A stretch of DNA of 47,343 nt from Clostridia bacterium (lineage in GTDB: Bacteria > Bacillota > Clostridia > Monoglobales > Firm-18), in the NCBI GenBank assembly GCA_017397315.1, contig JAFQJA010000008.1, forward strand, positions 1 through 47,343, given 5' to 3'. A model generated the notes under the pieces. That model saw only the letters and a list, made by a program, of their open reading frames with translations. It searched no databases and had not been told where the DNA came from. Shown piece after piece: positions 7,945 through 16,223 of this stretch (positions within the stretch are counted from its first letter, which is position 1; every line of letters starts with the position of its first letter). Made by a program: the position numbers and the translations under genes.

Positions 7945-10429
7945 ACCAAGTTTCACCAACATTCATATCAACCTTAAGAGGAACATCTAATTTATATGCA
8001 TTCTCCATCTGATTTTTTAATATTTCTTTAACCTGATTAACCTCATCTTTATATGTTTCTATAATAAGTTCGTCGTGAATTTGAAGAACGAGTTTTGATT
8101 TAAGCCCTGCTTTTTTCAGTTCGTTATACACTTTTACCATAGCAAGTTTAATAATATCTGCGGCACTTCCCTGAATAGGTGTGTTCATAGCCACTCGTTC
8201 ACCAAACGAACGCGTCATAAAATTATCTGCATTAAGTTCAGGCAGATACCTTCTTCTGTTTAAAAGAGTAGTTACAAATCCGTCGTTTTTCGCCTTTTCC
8301 ACAATTTCATCTAAATACTTTTTAACACCGCTGAATTGTTTGAAATAATTTGCAATATAATTTTTCGCTTCGAATATAGGTATTTTTAAGTCTTTTGCAA
8401 GACTAAATTCACCCATGCCGTATACAATGCCAAAATTAACGGTTTTCGCTCTTGACCGCATTGTGGGGGTAACATCTTTTTTGTCGACATTAAATATCTG
8501 TGTTGCAGTTGCAGTATGAATGTCTGCATCATTTATAAACGCATCAGTCATAACGGTGTCGCCTGCAATATGTGCAAGAACACGAAGTTCAATCTGTGAA
8601 TAGTCCGCATCAACAAGCACACAGTCCTCTTTTGCAACAAACATTTTTCTGATTTCTCTTCCCAGTTCAGTTCTTACGGGTATGTTTTGCAAATTGGGTT
8701 CAGTACTGCTTATTCTACCCGTAACAGTTACCGTCTGGTTGAAACTTGAATATATACGATGAGTTTCTTTGTTGACTACACAAAGCAAACCATCAGCATA
8801 AGTGCTTTTTAATTTGGCTATATGTCTGTACTCAAGGATTTTTTCAACAATAGGGTGCTCGTCTTTTAATCGTTCCAAAACATCGGCACTTGTTGAATAT
8901 CCGCTTTTTGTCTTTTTCCCTGCAGGCAGTTTTAATGTTTCAAAAAGCACTGTTCCAAGTTGTTTTGGTGAATTTATGTTAAATTGTTCCCCTGAAATAC
9001 TGTATATTTCCTGTTCAAGAATAATTAAGGTGTCTGCTAATTTCTCTCGGAACTTTTCAAGTTCTGAAATATTTATCTTTACGCCCTCCGCTTCCATACT
9101 TGCAAGTACAGTTACCAAAGGCAGTTCCATATTGTAATACAGTTCGTGCTGTCCGTTCTTTTCTATTTCATCACTAAAATATTTATACAACTTAATTATT
9201 GCCAAAACTGCGTTTTTCGTACTGTCAATTTCTGCAATCCCCAAATATTTAAATGATATTCTCTCCAAATCATATGAACTTGCAGAAGGGTCAGAAATGT
9301 AAGCAGATATCATTGTATCAAACGCCACATTGGGAAAAATGCCGAATTTTACAAGATGCTCTTTTATATTGTGGCTTATTTTTTTAATCCCGATTTCAAA
9401 CAGCAATTCTTTAAATTGCTCTTCGTTAACTTCCGCAATACTGTTTTCGTCAGATGCAACAACTATACTGTCATTTACATAATAATACATCGTGCCCTTT
9501 GCTTTAATGTTTTTTATAACATCACTTGCGGTTGATAATGAAATTTCGTCAGTTTTTTGTGCAAGACCAAGTTTTTTAATAAATGACTGAAAATTAAGAC
9601 GAGTAAACAGTTCAAGCAATTTTTCGCCGTCATATTGTTTTATACCGCACTCTTTTATTTTAATATTAACAGGGACAAACCTGTCAATAGTCGCAAGTTT
9701 TTTGCTTAAAAACGCATTCTCTTTGTCAGATACAAGTTTTGTTTTAACACCGGCTTTTAGGTCGCCCTGTTCGATATTTTCATATATTTTTTCAATGCTT
9801 CCGAATTGCTTTATAAGTGAAAAAGCAGTCTTTTCTCCGATACCGGCAACGCCAGGAATATTGTCAGAACTATCGCCCATAAGACCCTTTACATCAATAA
9901 ACTGTGCAGGAGTTATTTCGTACTCTTTTACAAAACAGTTGTAATCGTAGTCAGCAGTTGTAGTTGTTCCTCCTTTAGTGGTTATAAGTTTGATTGTAGT
10001 ATTATCAGACGCTAATTGCAAATCATCTTTATCACCTGTTAGAACAACACATTTTATGCCTTGCTCACCGCACATCTGCGACACAGTCCCTATAAGGTCA
10101 TCCGCTTCGTAGCCCTCTTTTGAAATCATACTTATATTCATAGCAGAAAGTACTTCTTTTAAAATAGGCATCTGTTGTCTTAATTCGTCAGGCATACCTT
10201 TTCTGTTAGCCTTGTACTTGTCATACTGCAGGTGTCTGAATGTAGGTGCGTGCAAATCAAAAGCCACCAACAGACCGTCAGGCTTTTCTTCTTCCATGTA
10301 TTTTAAAAGTATATTCAAAAAACCATAAACAGCATTGGTGTATAAGCCTTCGTTGTTTGTAAGCAGTCTTATTCCGTAAAAGGCTCTGTTAACTATACTG
10401 TTTCCGTCTAATACCATTAATTTTTCCAT
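7931..10429 (-). CDS. polA: DNA polymerase I
   Basis: DNA polymerase I fills gaps and removes RNA primers. Domains in order: an N-terminal 5'-3' nuclease (starts MVLDGNSIVNRAFYG; GDKDDLQL and GVAGIGEKTA helix-hairpin-helix follow), a middle exonuclease-like domain, and a family A polymerase domain with motif A (DADYSQIELRVL), motif B (RSRAKTVNFGIVYG) and motif C (QIHDELIIE). The proofreading domain lacks the Exo I DxE motif and has HNIKEH where Exo II expects NxxxD, so 3'-5' exonuclease activity is probably absent, as in several Firmicutes Pol I enzymes. The start is the ATG at 10429 behind GAGGTG; the longest ORF would need a TTG at 10441. About 832 aa. Confidence 0.96.
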   Translation of the reverse strand: MEKLMVLDGNSIVNRAFYGIRLLTNNEGLYTNAVYGFLNILLKYMEEEKPDGLLVAFDLHAPTFRHLQYDKYKANRKGMPDELRQQMPILKEVLSAMNISMISKEGYEADDLIGTVSQMCGEQGIKCVVLTGDKDDLQLASDNTTIKLITTKGGTTTTADYDYNCFVKEYEITPAQFIDVKGLMGDSSDNIPGVAGIGEKTAFSLIKQFGSIEKIYENIEQGDLKAGVKTKLVSDKENAFLSKKLATIDRFVPVNIKIKECGIKQYDGEKLLELFTRLNFQSFIKKLGLAQKTDEISLSTASDVIKNIKAKGTMYYYVNDSIVVASDENSIAEVNEEQFKELLFEIGIKKISHNIKEHLVKFGIFPNVAFDTMISAYISDPSASSYDLERISFKYLGIAEIDSTKNAVLAIIKLYKYFSDEIEKNGQHELYYNMELPLVTVLASMEAEGVKINISELEKFREKLADTLIILEQEIYSISGEQFNINSPKQLGTVLFETLKLPAGKKTKSGYSTSADVLERLKDEHPIVEKILEYRHIAKLKSTYADGLLCVVNKETHRIYSSFNQTVTVTGRISSTEPNLQNIPVRTELGREIRKMFVAKEDCVLVDADYSQIELRVLAHIAGDTVMTDAFINDADIHTATATQIFNVDKKDVTPTMRSRAKTVNFGIVYGMGEFSLAKDLKIPIFEAKNYIANYFKQFSGVKKYLDEIVEKAKNDGFVTTLLNRRRYLPELNADNFMTRSFGERVAMNTPIQGSAADIIKLAMVKVYNELKKAGLKSKLVLQIHDELIIETYKDEVNQVKEILKNQMENAYKLDVPLKVDMNVGETWYDAK

Positions 10430-10450
10430 TTTGCACCTCAATCCATAACT

Positions 10451-10480
10451 TTACCATTATATTATATAATATAATGGTAA
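10451..10480. repeat. perfect 30-bp AT-rich palindrome in the polA promoter
   Basis: The 15-nt half-site TTACCATTATATTAT is followed by its exact reverse complement with no spacer. The palindrome covers the proposed polA -10 box and most of its spacer, and lies 21 bp upstream of the polA start. It has neither the GC-rich stem nor the T-tail expected of a terminator, so an operator or a cruciform-prone site is more plausible. Confidence 0.7.
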
Positions 10481-10489
10481 TTTATTCAA
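10461..10489 (-). promoter_or_regulatory. sigma-A-type promoter of polA
   Basis: Read on the minus strand: TTGAAT (10489-10484), a 17-bp spacer, and TATAAT (10466-10461), about 32 bp upstream of the polA ATG. Spacing and -10 are ideal; the perfect palindrome 10451-10480 overlaps it, which suggests regulation. Confidence 0.6.
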
Positions 10490-10505
10490 GGTTTTTACAT
10501 AATAA

Positions 10506-10528
10506 AAAAATCCCCATAGGGGATTTTT
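10506..10528 (-). terminator. intrinsic terminator of the ssb-like gene
   Basis: On the minus strand, AAAAATCCCC pairs with GGGGATTTTT around a 3-nt loop and runs into more Ts. The hairpin starts inside the ssb stop codon, so the SSB gene is separated from polA, which has its own promoter. Confidence 0.8.
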
Positions 10529-11144
10529 ATTCAATAATGTCTATTTTGTTTACTGAAATTTCATAAGCGGTCTTTGTAACTACATTGTTTTCATCAATTC
10601 TTTTCTGATACTGTCTGCTTTGCATTCGTCCTAAAACATTAACATGACTGCCTACAACAAAATCTTTTGTTGTTCTTGCATTTTTACCCCAAGCAATGCA
10701 GGGAATATAATCAGACTTATTATGTGTTCTGTTAACCGCAAGTAAAATATCGGTAATCTCCCTGCCGAAAGGTGTGGTGCGGTACACAGGGGGCTTACAG
10801 ATATATCCGTCAAGTTCCACCTGATTTACATAATCAGCATCAGGGGGTGCTAAATAAATTGATTTTGCAAACAATGTCAAAACAAGTTTACTGCCTACTC
10901 CCGAGTAATTGTTGTATGAACGAAACTGACCGCAAATATGAAGTAAATCGCCGATTTTATAATCACATTCAGCAAGCAAATCAGCAGGCGAAGTTACATT
11001 TATGTAATCAACACAGTCGGACAATCTGGGAACTTTAACTGTGAAACAATAAAAACTTTCTCCAAAACTTTCATGACTGTATAAAAATTCGCCCACTAAT
11101 TCTCCGGTTAATTCCGCCTTGTTACTCATAAGTAAATTTTCCAA
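10527..11144 (-). CDS. two-OB-fold single-stranded DNA-binding-like protein
   Basis: About 205 aa. It contains two consecutive OB-fold-like halves: the first begins AELTGELVGEF and continues through the DYKIGDLLHICGQ segment, and the second begins NQVELDGYICKPP and contains TDILLAVNRT, YIPCIAWG and GSHVNVLGRMQSR. The second half closely resembles bacterial SSB. There is no glycine/proline linker and no acidic DDDIPF-like tail; the protein ends KIDIIE, so it is unlikely to recruit partners like the main SSB. Start choice is uncertain: GTG (11153) is too close to AGGAG, TTG (11144) is 10 nt away, and ATG (11129) is 25 nt away. I chose TTG on spacing. A role in replication or repair is inferred. 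Confidence 0.75.
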   Translation of the reverse strand: MENLLMSNKAELTGELVGEFLYSHESFGESFYCFTVKVPRLSDCVDYINVTSPADLLAECDYKIGDLLHICGQFRSYNNYSGVGSKLVLTLFAKSIYLAPPDADYVNQVELDGYICKPPVYRTTPFGREITDILLAVNRTHNKSDYIPCIAWGKNARTTKDFVVGSHVNVLGRMQSRQYQKRIDENNVVTKTAYEISVNKIDIIE

Positions 11145-11159
11145 AACCTTCACTCTCCT

Positions 11160-11198
11160 GTTATAATCTTATAGTTAATACTATTCTTAGATTATAAC
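11160..11198. repeat. 39-nt hairpin between mscL and the ssb-like gene
   Basis: GTTATAATCT (11160-11169) pairs with AGATTATAAC (11189-11198), and an inner ATAGT/ACTAT stem has a 4-nt loop. It ends directly before the AGGAG ribosome-binding site of the ssb-like gene on the minus strand and contains TATAAT-like sequence. No T-tract follows, so it is more likely a leader or operator structure than a normal mscL terminator. Confidence 0.55.
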
Positions 11199-11211
11199 AA
11201 TTAGAACAAAG

Positions 11212-11595
11212 TTATTTTGCGAGCAAATCGCGGATTTGGGTTAACAATTCCTCTGTTGTCGGGGCCTTTGGTTTTGGCGGTTCAGGTTCTTTTTTCGGTT
11301 TAAGTTTGTTCATAAATTTCACAAATATAAACACGCAAACCGCAATAATTAAAAAGTCGACAATGTTTTGAATAAAATTGCCGTAAAGAATTGTGGCGCC
11401 TTGTTCTTCATTAAGTACAAGTTGAAGATTGGCAAACTGTTTTCCTGAAGTCAGGCTTCCAAATACCGGCATAATTACATCATTAACCAAAGAAGTTACT
11501 ATTTTTGAGAAAGCAGTACCGATAATAACGCCGACTGCCATATCAATTACATTTCCTTTAAATGCAAACTCTTTAAACTCTTTAAATATTTTCAT
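11212..11595 (-). CDS. mscL: large-conductance mechanosensitive channel
   Basis: MscL is a homopentameric membrane channel that opens under high membrane tension to release solutes during hypo-osmotic shock. The product is about 127 aa, normal for the family. Visible parts are the N-terminal amphipathic helix ([23 protein letters not shown]), TM1 with the glycine-rich gate, an external loop, TM2 ([21 protein letters not shown]) and a charged cytoplasmic helix with [14 protein letters not shown]. The ATG at 11595 follows GGAGG at ideal spacing; the longer ORF begins at a TTG (11613) within the mreB end and lacks such a site. It lies 15 bp downstream of the mreB homologue and is probably co-transcribed with it. 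Confidence 0.95.
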   Translation of the reverse strand: MKIFKEFKEFAFKGNVIDMAVGVIIGTAFSKIVTSLVNDVIMPVFGSLTSGKQFANLQLVLNEEQGATILYGNFIQNIVDFLIIAVCVFIFVKFMNKLKPKKEPEPPKPKAPTTEELLTQIRDLLAK

Positions 11596-11609
11596 ATTTA
11601 CCTCCAAAA

Positions 11610-12641
11610 TCAAACCTGATATTTGTCAATTCGTACTTCTTGCAAACTGTTCATAAACGACAACGCTTTTCCGGTACCAAGAGCAACGCACGAAACAGCG
11701 TCAGAAGCAATTCTGCAGGAAATTCCCGTATGCAGACTGATTAATTTGTCAAGACCTTTCACCAACGAGCCACCACCTGTTAATACGATACCGTTAGTGC
11801 TTATGTCTCCAACAAGTTCAGGCGGTGTTTTTTCTATAACACTTTTAATTACTTCTATAATAGCATCTACGGATTCCTCAAAAGCAGCTCTTGTTTCCTC
11901 TGAACTTATTGTAATGGTTTCCGGAAGCCCTGTAACAAGACTTCTTCCCTTGATTTGCATTTCTTTTATTTCGTGGTCGTATGAGTTAAACACACTTCCC
12001 ACTTCTTTTTTCAGTTCTTCCGCAGTGCGTTCACCGATTAACACATTATAATTCTTTTTAATATATTTAATCAGTGCCTCATCGAACTTGTCCCCTGCAA
12101 CTTTAATAGATGCTGATTCAACAATACCGTCTAAAGAAATTACTGCAACATCTGTTGTGCCTCCTCCAATGTCTACCACCATATTTCCCTCCGGAAGAGA
12201 AATATTTATGCCTGCACCAATAGCGGCAGCAATAGGCTCTTCAATCAAAAATGCTCTGCTTGCACCTGCCTGCATTGATGCTTCTCTTACGGCTCTCGCC
12301 TCTACCTCTGTTACACCGCTTGGCACGCAAATCACTACTCTTGGTCTGAACAAACGCTTTTTACAAATTTTGGTCAAGAAGCATCTTAACATTTTTTCTG
12401 TCATATTGTAGTCAGAAATAACGCCGTCTCTAAGCGGTCTTATAGCAACAATGTTTTCGGGAGTTCTTCCCAGCATTTTCTGGGCATCTGTTCCTACAGC
12501 CATAATTTCCTTTGTTTCTGCATTAATTGCTACAACTGACGGCTCCTCAAGTACTATTCCCTTTCCTTTTACATAGGCAAGCACAGAGGCAGTACCAAGG
12601 TCAATTCCCACATCATTTGCAGTTTTAAAAAATCCAAACAT
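11610..12641 (-). CDS. rod shape-determining protein, MreB/Mbl family
   Basis: This is a bacterial actin homologue of about 343 aa that forms membrane-associated filaments and guides lateral wall synthesis. The N-terminus shows the ATPase phosphate-1 motif [20 protein letters not shown] and the family blocks EPSVVAIN and [21 protein letters not shown]. Phosphate-2 is [16 protein letters not shown] and the adenosine motif is [16 protein letters not shown]-like ([11 protein letters not shown]). The ATG at 12641 follows GAGGTG; the 12650 codon is a GTG inside that ribosome-binding site. No mreC/mreD is next to it, so this is likely an Mbl/MreBH-type paralogue rather than the mreBCD copy. It lies 21 bp downstream of the glycosyltransferase/pyruvyltransferase gene, which fits an envelope role. 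Confidence 0.93.
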   Translation of the reverse strand: MFGFFKTANDVGIDLGTASVLAYVKGKGIVLEEPSVVAINAETKEIMAVGTDAQKMLGRTPENIVAIRPLRDGVISDYNMTEKMLRCFLTKICKKRLFRPRVVICVPSGVTEVEARAVREASMQAGASRAFLIEEPIAAAIGAGINISLPEGNMVVDIGGGTTDVAVISLDGIVESASIKVAGDKFDEALIKYIKKNYNVLIGERTAEELKKEVGSVFNSYDHEIKEMQIKGRSLVTGLPETITISSEETRAAFEESVDAIIEVIKSVIEKTPPELVGDISTNGIVLTGGGSLVKGLDKLISLHTGISCRIASDAVSCVALGTGKALSFMNSLQEVRIDKYQV

Positions 12642-12662
12642 AACTTTCACCTCATACCTTTA

Positions 12663-14873
12663 TTACATCATACTTGCTGCTCTTTGTGCATCCTCGTATG
12701 CTTTTTTGGAAAGCACTTCAGAAACAACAAGATTGTTTTCTACAATTTCTCTTCTGTTTGCAATAATGTTGTCAACTGCTGAAGTCAACTCCATTACATC
12801 AATTTTTTCAACATCAAAAGTAATATTTTTGCTGTGGCTCTTAATGATACTGTCAACCTTGGGGTCGTAAGAAATACCAAGAATAGGTGTTCCCACAACC
12901 AGAGAATAAATAAGAAGGTGAAGCCTCATCCCCACAACAAACTCGCTTTTTTCAACTAAAGCCATAATCTCCGACGCAGTCAGTCTTTCTTTAATCATAA
13001 CAGTTTTAAAGGAAAGTTGTCGCCTTATTCTTGAGCAAATACTAAAATCAAATTTCTTGTGCATAGGAATAAAGACGGGAGTTAAATCGTATCTTGCATT
13101 TACATATCTGCAAAGTTTTACAACATTATCCTCAAACTGTTCTCCGCTTTTGTCCCATTCTCTTAAAGACACCATAAAATACTTTGTTCCGCCTTTAAGA
13201 CCGATTTTTTTGCATATTTCTTCATACTGCCCGTCCTGTGGCAAAATTGAATATGCAGGGTCAGCAGATAATATACAAGAGGGGTTTTCAACGCCCATTT
13301 CCTTTAGTTCGGAAAGTGAAATTTCATCACGCAATGTTATTAAATCAACACGCTCTAAAACTTCTCTTACTTTTTGACGGTTTTTAGCATTAATCAGAGG
13401 TCCTATACCATTAGCATAAACCATAACTTTGGCACCGTTTTTAAGTGCTGTTTTTATAATTCTTAAGTAATAATCAAGAGATTTGGTGCTTGTAATGTCC
13501 TGAAGCAGACTTCCTCCTCCGCTGATTAAAAGTTTAGTCTTTTTGAGAAGTGAAGAAATTTTAAAAATATTGAAACGGAATACGCTGTCAATTCCGTACT
13601 TTTCTTCTGTTTCTTTCGGCACCTTCGAAAGAGCCACTATTCTCAAATCAGGATTAATATCTTTTAAATTTGTAACAATAGCCTGCAAAAGCGAATCGTC
13701 GCCTATATTTCTGTAACCGTAATAACCTGAAATCATAACATCATACTTAAAGTCAGTACGCATATCTATTAAATTGCTGTATGCATTGATATAATCGTCG
13801 GTCATCTTGTCTATTGAATAATTTTCAGCAATTACTTTTCTGTTGTATTTTTTCAAGTGTGCAAGTTGCTCGCTGTCCATATCAAAAATGGTTTTTATAT
13901 CATCAAACAATCTGCCCGTAGTAGAGGGCACACAGCCTCTGCAACAAAAATTAGTCTGTATTGCTTCGTTTAAAACTCCTGCGTGAAATGCACCTATATA
14001 TCCCTCATTACCTGCAATAATTACAGGTTTTGCAGCAGACATGGCTTCAAGTGCGGCACGAGAAACACCAACAAATAAATCAGCAACTGCAACGAATTTG
14101 TCAATGTCAGTTCTTGCACCTGCTATAATCACCGCGCGTCTGTCAACCGAGTTGTTTGCAGATTTGGCTTCCTGCATTATGTTTTTCAAATCGTTACCGC
14201 CACCAACAATTATTATCTGCAAATCGGGATACAAACTGTTAAGTTTAGGCAAAGCCTCAATCAGTTGGTGTGCCACAAGGCTTCTGTCCGTATCCATTCT
14301 GCTTACATAAACAATGGTAGGTGCGTTTTTGTCAAGATTAAATTCCTCATATATTTCATCTGCGGTAACAGACATAGAAAACTTTTCCATATTTATTCCG
14401 TTAACTGTTACTGCAATGCTTTCTGCACTCATCCCGTAGTTGTCAATCAAATACTGTTTTATATCATCACTAACAGCAACGGAATACTGCCCCCAGTTGG
14501 TAAGCCTGTTGAGCATTGGACCTGTCCTGAAAACCCAGTGTGCAGAAGTAATAAACTTAAATTTCAGTCTTTTTTGCAACAGTCCACATATAAATCCGGG
14601 TATTCTTGCATGGGCGTGAACAATATCATATCTGCCTTTGGAAATTATCTTATTAAGACCAAAATATGATTTTACAAAACTACCCACACTCTTTTTGTGA
14701 AGCGGCAATTTATAATGAGTAATATTAAACTTTGCAAGTTCTTCCTCGTAAACCCCGCCGTTTGATGCGACCTCAACGACAAATCCTCTTTTGGAAAGAG
14801 CAACAGCCAACTCAACAACATGAGTTTCTGCTCCGCCGATTTCCAAGCCCATCAGCACCATTAAAATTTTCAT
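12663..14873 (-). CDS. fusion of family-4-type glycosyltransferase and CsaB-type polysaccharide pyruvyltransferase
   Basis: A 736-aa two-domain protein. Residues about 1-370 form a GT-B glycosyltransferase with the N-terminal loop GLEIGGAETHVVELA, VHAHARIPG, IVYVSRMDTDRS and an EAMSAAKPVI-type donor-binding segment. Residues about 377-736 form a polysaccharide pyruvyl transferase with SGYYGYRNIGDDSLLQAI, LLISGGGSLLQD, GIGPL and GMRLHLLIYSLVVGTPILGISYDPK. CsaB enzymes transfer pyruvate from PEP to secondary cell-wall polysaccharide, creating the anchor for SLH-domain proteins. A fusion suggests that one polypeptide both extends and pyruvylates that polymer; this is inference. No signal peptide or membrane segment is visible, so it acts on the cytoplasmic face. 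Start ATG follows a weak AGGGTGA. Confidence 0.88.
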   Translation of the reverse strand: MKILMVLMGLEIGGAETHVVELAVALSKRGFVVEVASNGGVYEEELAKFNITHYKLPLHKKSVGSFVKSYFGLNKIISKGRYDIVHAHARIPGFICGLLQKRLKFKFITSAHWVFRTGPMLNRLTNWGQYSVAVSDDIKQYLIDNYGMSAESIAVTVNGINMEKFSMSVTADEIYEEFNLDKNAPTIVYVSRMDTDRSLVAHQLIEALPKLNSLYPDLQIIIVGGGNDLKNIMQEAKSANNSVDRRAVIIAGARTDIDKFVAVADLFVGVSRAALEAMSAAKPVIIAGNEGYIGAFHAGVLNEAIQTNFCCRGCVPSTTGRLFDDIKTIFDMDSEQLAHLKKYNRKVIAENYSIDKMTDDYINAYSNLIDMRTDFKYDVMISGYYGYRNIGDDSLLQAIVTNLKDINPDLRIVALSKVPKETEEKYGIDSVFRFNIFKISSLLKKTKLLISGGGSLLQDITSTKSLDYYLRIIKTALKNGAKVMVYANGIGPLINAKNRQKVREVLERVDLITLRDEISLSELKEMGVENPSCILSADPAYSILPQDGQYEEICKKIGLKGGTKYFMVSLREWDKSGEQFEDNVVKLCRYVNARYDLTPVFIPMHKKFDFSICSRIRRQLSFKTVMIKERLTASEIMALVEKSEFVVGMRLHLLIYSLVVGTPILGISYDPKVDSIIKSHSKNITFDVEKIDVMELTSAVDNIIANRREIVENNLVVSEVLSKKAYEDAQRAASMM

Positions 14874-14882
14874 TTTATCACC

Positions 14883-15740
14883 CTATTTATTAAAAATAAC
14901 ACCCACAACTCCGGGGCCTGTATGAGTTCCTATAACACAACCTAAATCATATTGTGTAATGCTTTTTGGTGTAATATATTTTAATAGCATTTCCTTTACA
15001 AGTCGGCAATCTTCGTCAGCATTACCGCTTGCAATCCATATTTCATTCGCACTCGGGTCTGACATTTGTGAAACAACATTTTTAACAATAGTATCCAGTG
15101 CCTTTATTTTCCCTCTTTCTTTTCCGTATAAATCAACAAGTCCGTCGCTAAGCGTGAGCACCGGTTTAATTCCGAGCAAACTGCCAATTAAAGCAATCCC
15201 CGGTTTTATTCTTCCCCCTTTTTGAAGGTGGTCTAAATCATCTACCATAAAATATGCTGTTTTTTTAGGCATGGTTTCATTAAAATAATCTATAAGGCTT
15301 TGGTAACTTTCACCATTCTTTGCCATCTCTGCCATTTTAACAACAACGCTACCGTAAACAATCGAAAAGGCACCGCTGTCTAAAATAGTCAGATTTAAGT
15401 CTTTGCCTGTTTCCTCCTCTATCTGTGCTTTTACAAGGTGTGCAGCCTGATACCCTCCGCTTGATTTTGAAGAAATAGTAACATATATTAATTTATCAAA
15501 TTCTTCGCTGTATTTAATAAACGCTTCTTTCATAATTTCAACAGGAACCATCGAAGTAGTGGGTATCTGTTCGTATTCTTTGATTTTTTTAAGATACTCT
15601 CTGCCGTCCAGAGTTACTCCGTCGTAAAACACTTCTCCGTTTATGATTACGCATATTGGCAATACAGCAATGTCAAATTTTTTCACTAAATCTTTTGGAA
15701 TGTCGGAACCGCTGTCGACTAAAATTTTAATTCGTTCCAT
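14883..15740 (-). CDS. DegV family fatty-acid-binding protein
   Basis: A 285-aa DegV-family protein. These bind a fatty acyl chain between two domains, and FakB members present it to the kinase FakA. Visible features: the N-terminal IKILVDSGSDIPKDL, the TTSMVP motif near residue 62, ISSKSSGGYQ, LDSGAFSIVYGSVV, DDLDHLQKGGRI (the KGGRI block) and the C-terminal IGTHTGPGVVGVIF. All are standard for the family. The start follows GGAGGGG at 7 nt and overlaps the 3' end of trmL by 14 nt. No fakA is in the window, so a phospholipid role is inferred from family alone. Confidence 0.92.
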   Translation of the reverse strand: MERIKILVDSGSDIPKDLVKKFDIAVLPICVIINGEVFYDGVTLDGREYLKKIKEYEQIPTTSMVPVEIMKEAFIKYSEEFDKLIYVTISSKSSGGYQAAHLVKAQIEEETGKDLNLTILDSGAFSIVYGSVVVKMAEMAKNGESYQSLIDYFNETMPKKTAYFMVDDLDHLQKGGRIKPGIALIGSLLGIKPVLTLSDGLVDLYGKERGKIKALDTIVKNVVSQMSDPSANEIWIASGNADEDCRLVKEMLLKYITPKSITQYDLGCVIGTHTGPGVVGVIFNK

Positions 15741-16212
15741 GCAAATGCCCCTCCTGCAACAAGTAATTAAAATTATGCTGTCTTAAAACTTCATACGCAG
15801 CAATCGCTACTGCGTTTGATAAATTAAGACTGCGTGCATCTGAAATCATTGGTATTCTTACACAATCATCATAATTTTCATGCAAAAGTTTTTCGGGTAG
15901 CCCTTTTGTTTCTTTGCCGAACAATAAATACGCATCATCGGGATAACTTACTTCCGTATGATTTCTTGGCGCCTTTGTTGTATAATAAAACATAGGACAA
16001 CCTTTCTTCTTTTCCATAAATTCATCAAGATTGTCGTAATAGTGTATATCAAGCAAGTGCCAGTAATCAAGTCCTGCTCGTTTTAATTTTTTATCATCTA
16101 TCTGAAATCCCATAGGCCCTACGAGATGTAAGGACGCTCCCGTTGCGGCACATGTTCTTGCTATGTTCCCTGTATTTTGGGGAATTTCAGGCTCAACCAA
16201 TACTATATTCAT
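15727..16212 (-). CDS. trmL: tRNA (cytidine/uridine(34)-2'-O)-methyltransferase
   Basis: A minimal SPOUT-class methyltransferase of 161 aa, the usual TrmL/YibK size, which 2'-O-methylates the wobble nucleotide of leucine tRNAs with SAM. The three trefoil-knot motifs are visible: PEIPQNTGNIARTCAATG near the N-terminus, LLFGKETKGLPEKLL in the middle, and IPMISDARSLNLSNAVAIAAYEVLRQ at the end. The start follows AAGGAG at 7 nt. It lies 11 bp after comM and overlaps degV. Confidence 0.94.
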   Translation of the reverse strand: MNIVLVEPEIPQNTGNIARTCAATGASLHLVGPMGFQIDDKKLKRAGLDYWHLLDIHYYDNLDEFMEKKKGCPMFYYTTKAPRNHTEVSYPDDAYLLFGKETKGLPEKLLHENYDDCVRIPMISDARSLNLSNAVAIAAYEVLRQHNFNYLLQEGHLHGTN

Positions 16213-16223
16213 TACAATTCTCC

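Noticed and set aside
7931-10441. polA start at 10441
   Set aside because: The codon is TTG within the ribosome-binding region; the ATG at 10429 has correct spacing to GAGGTG.
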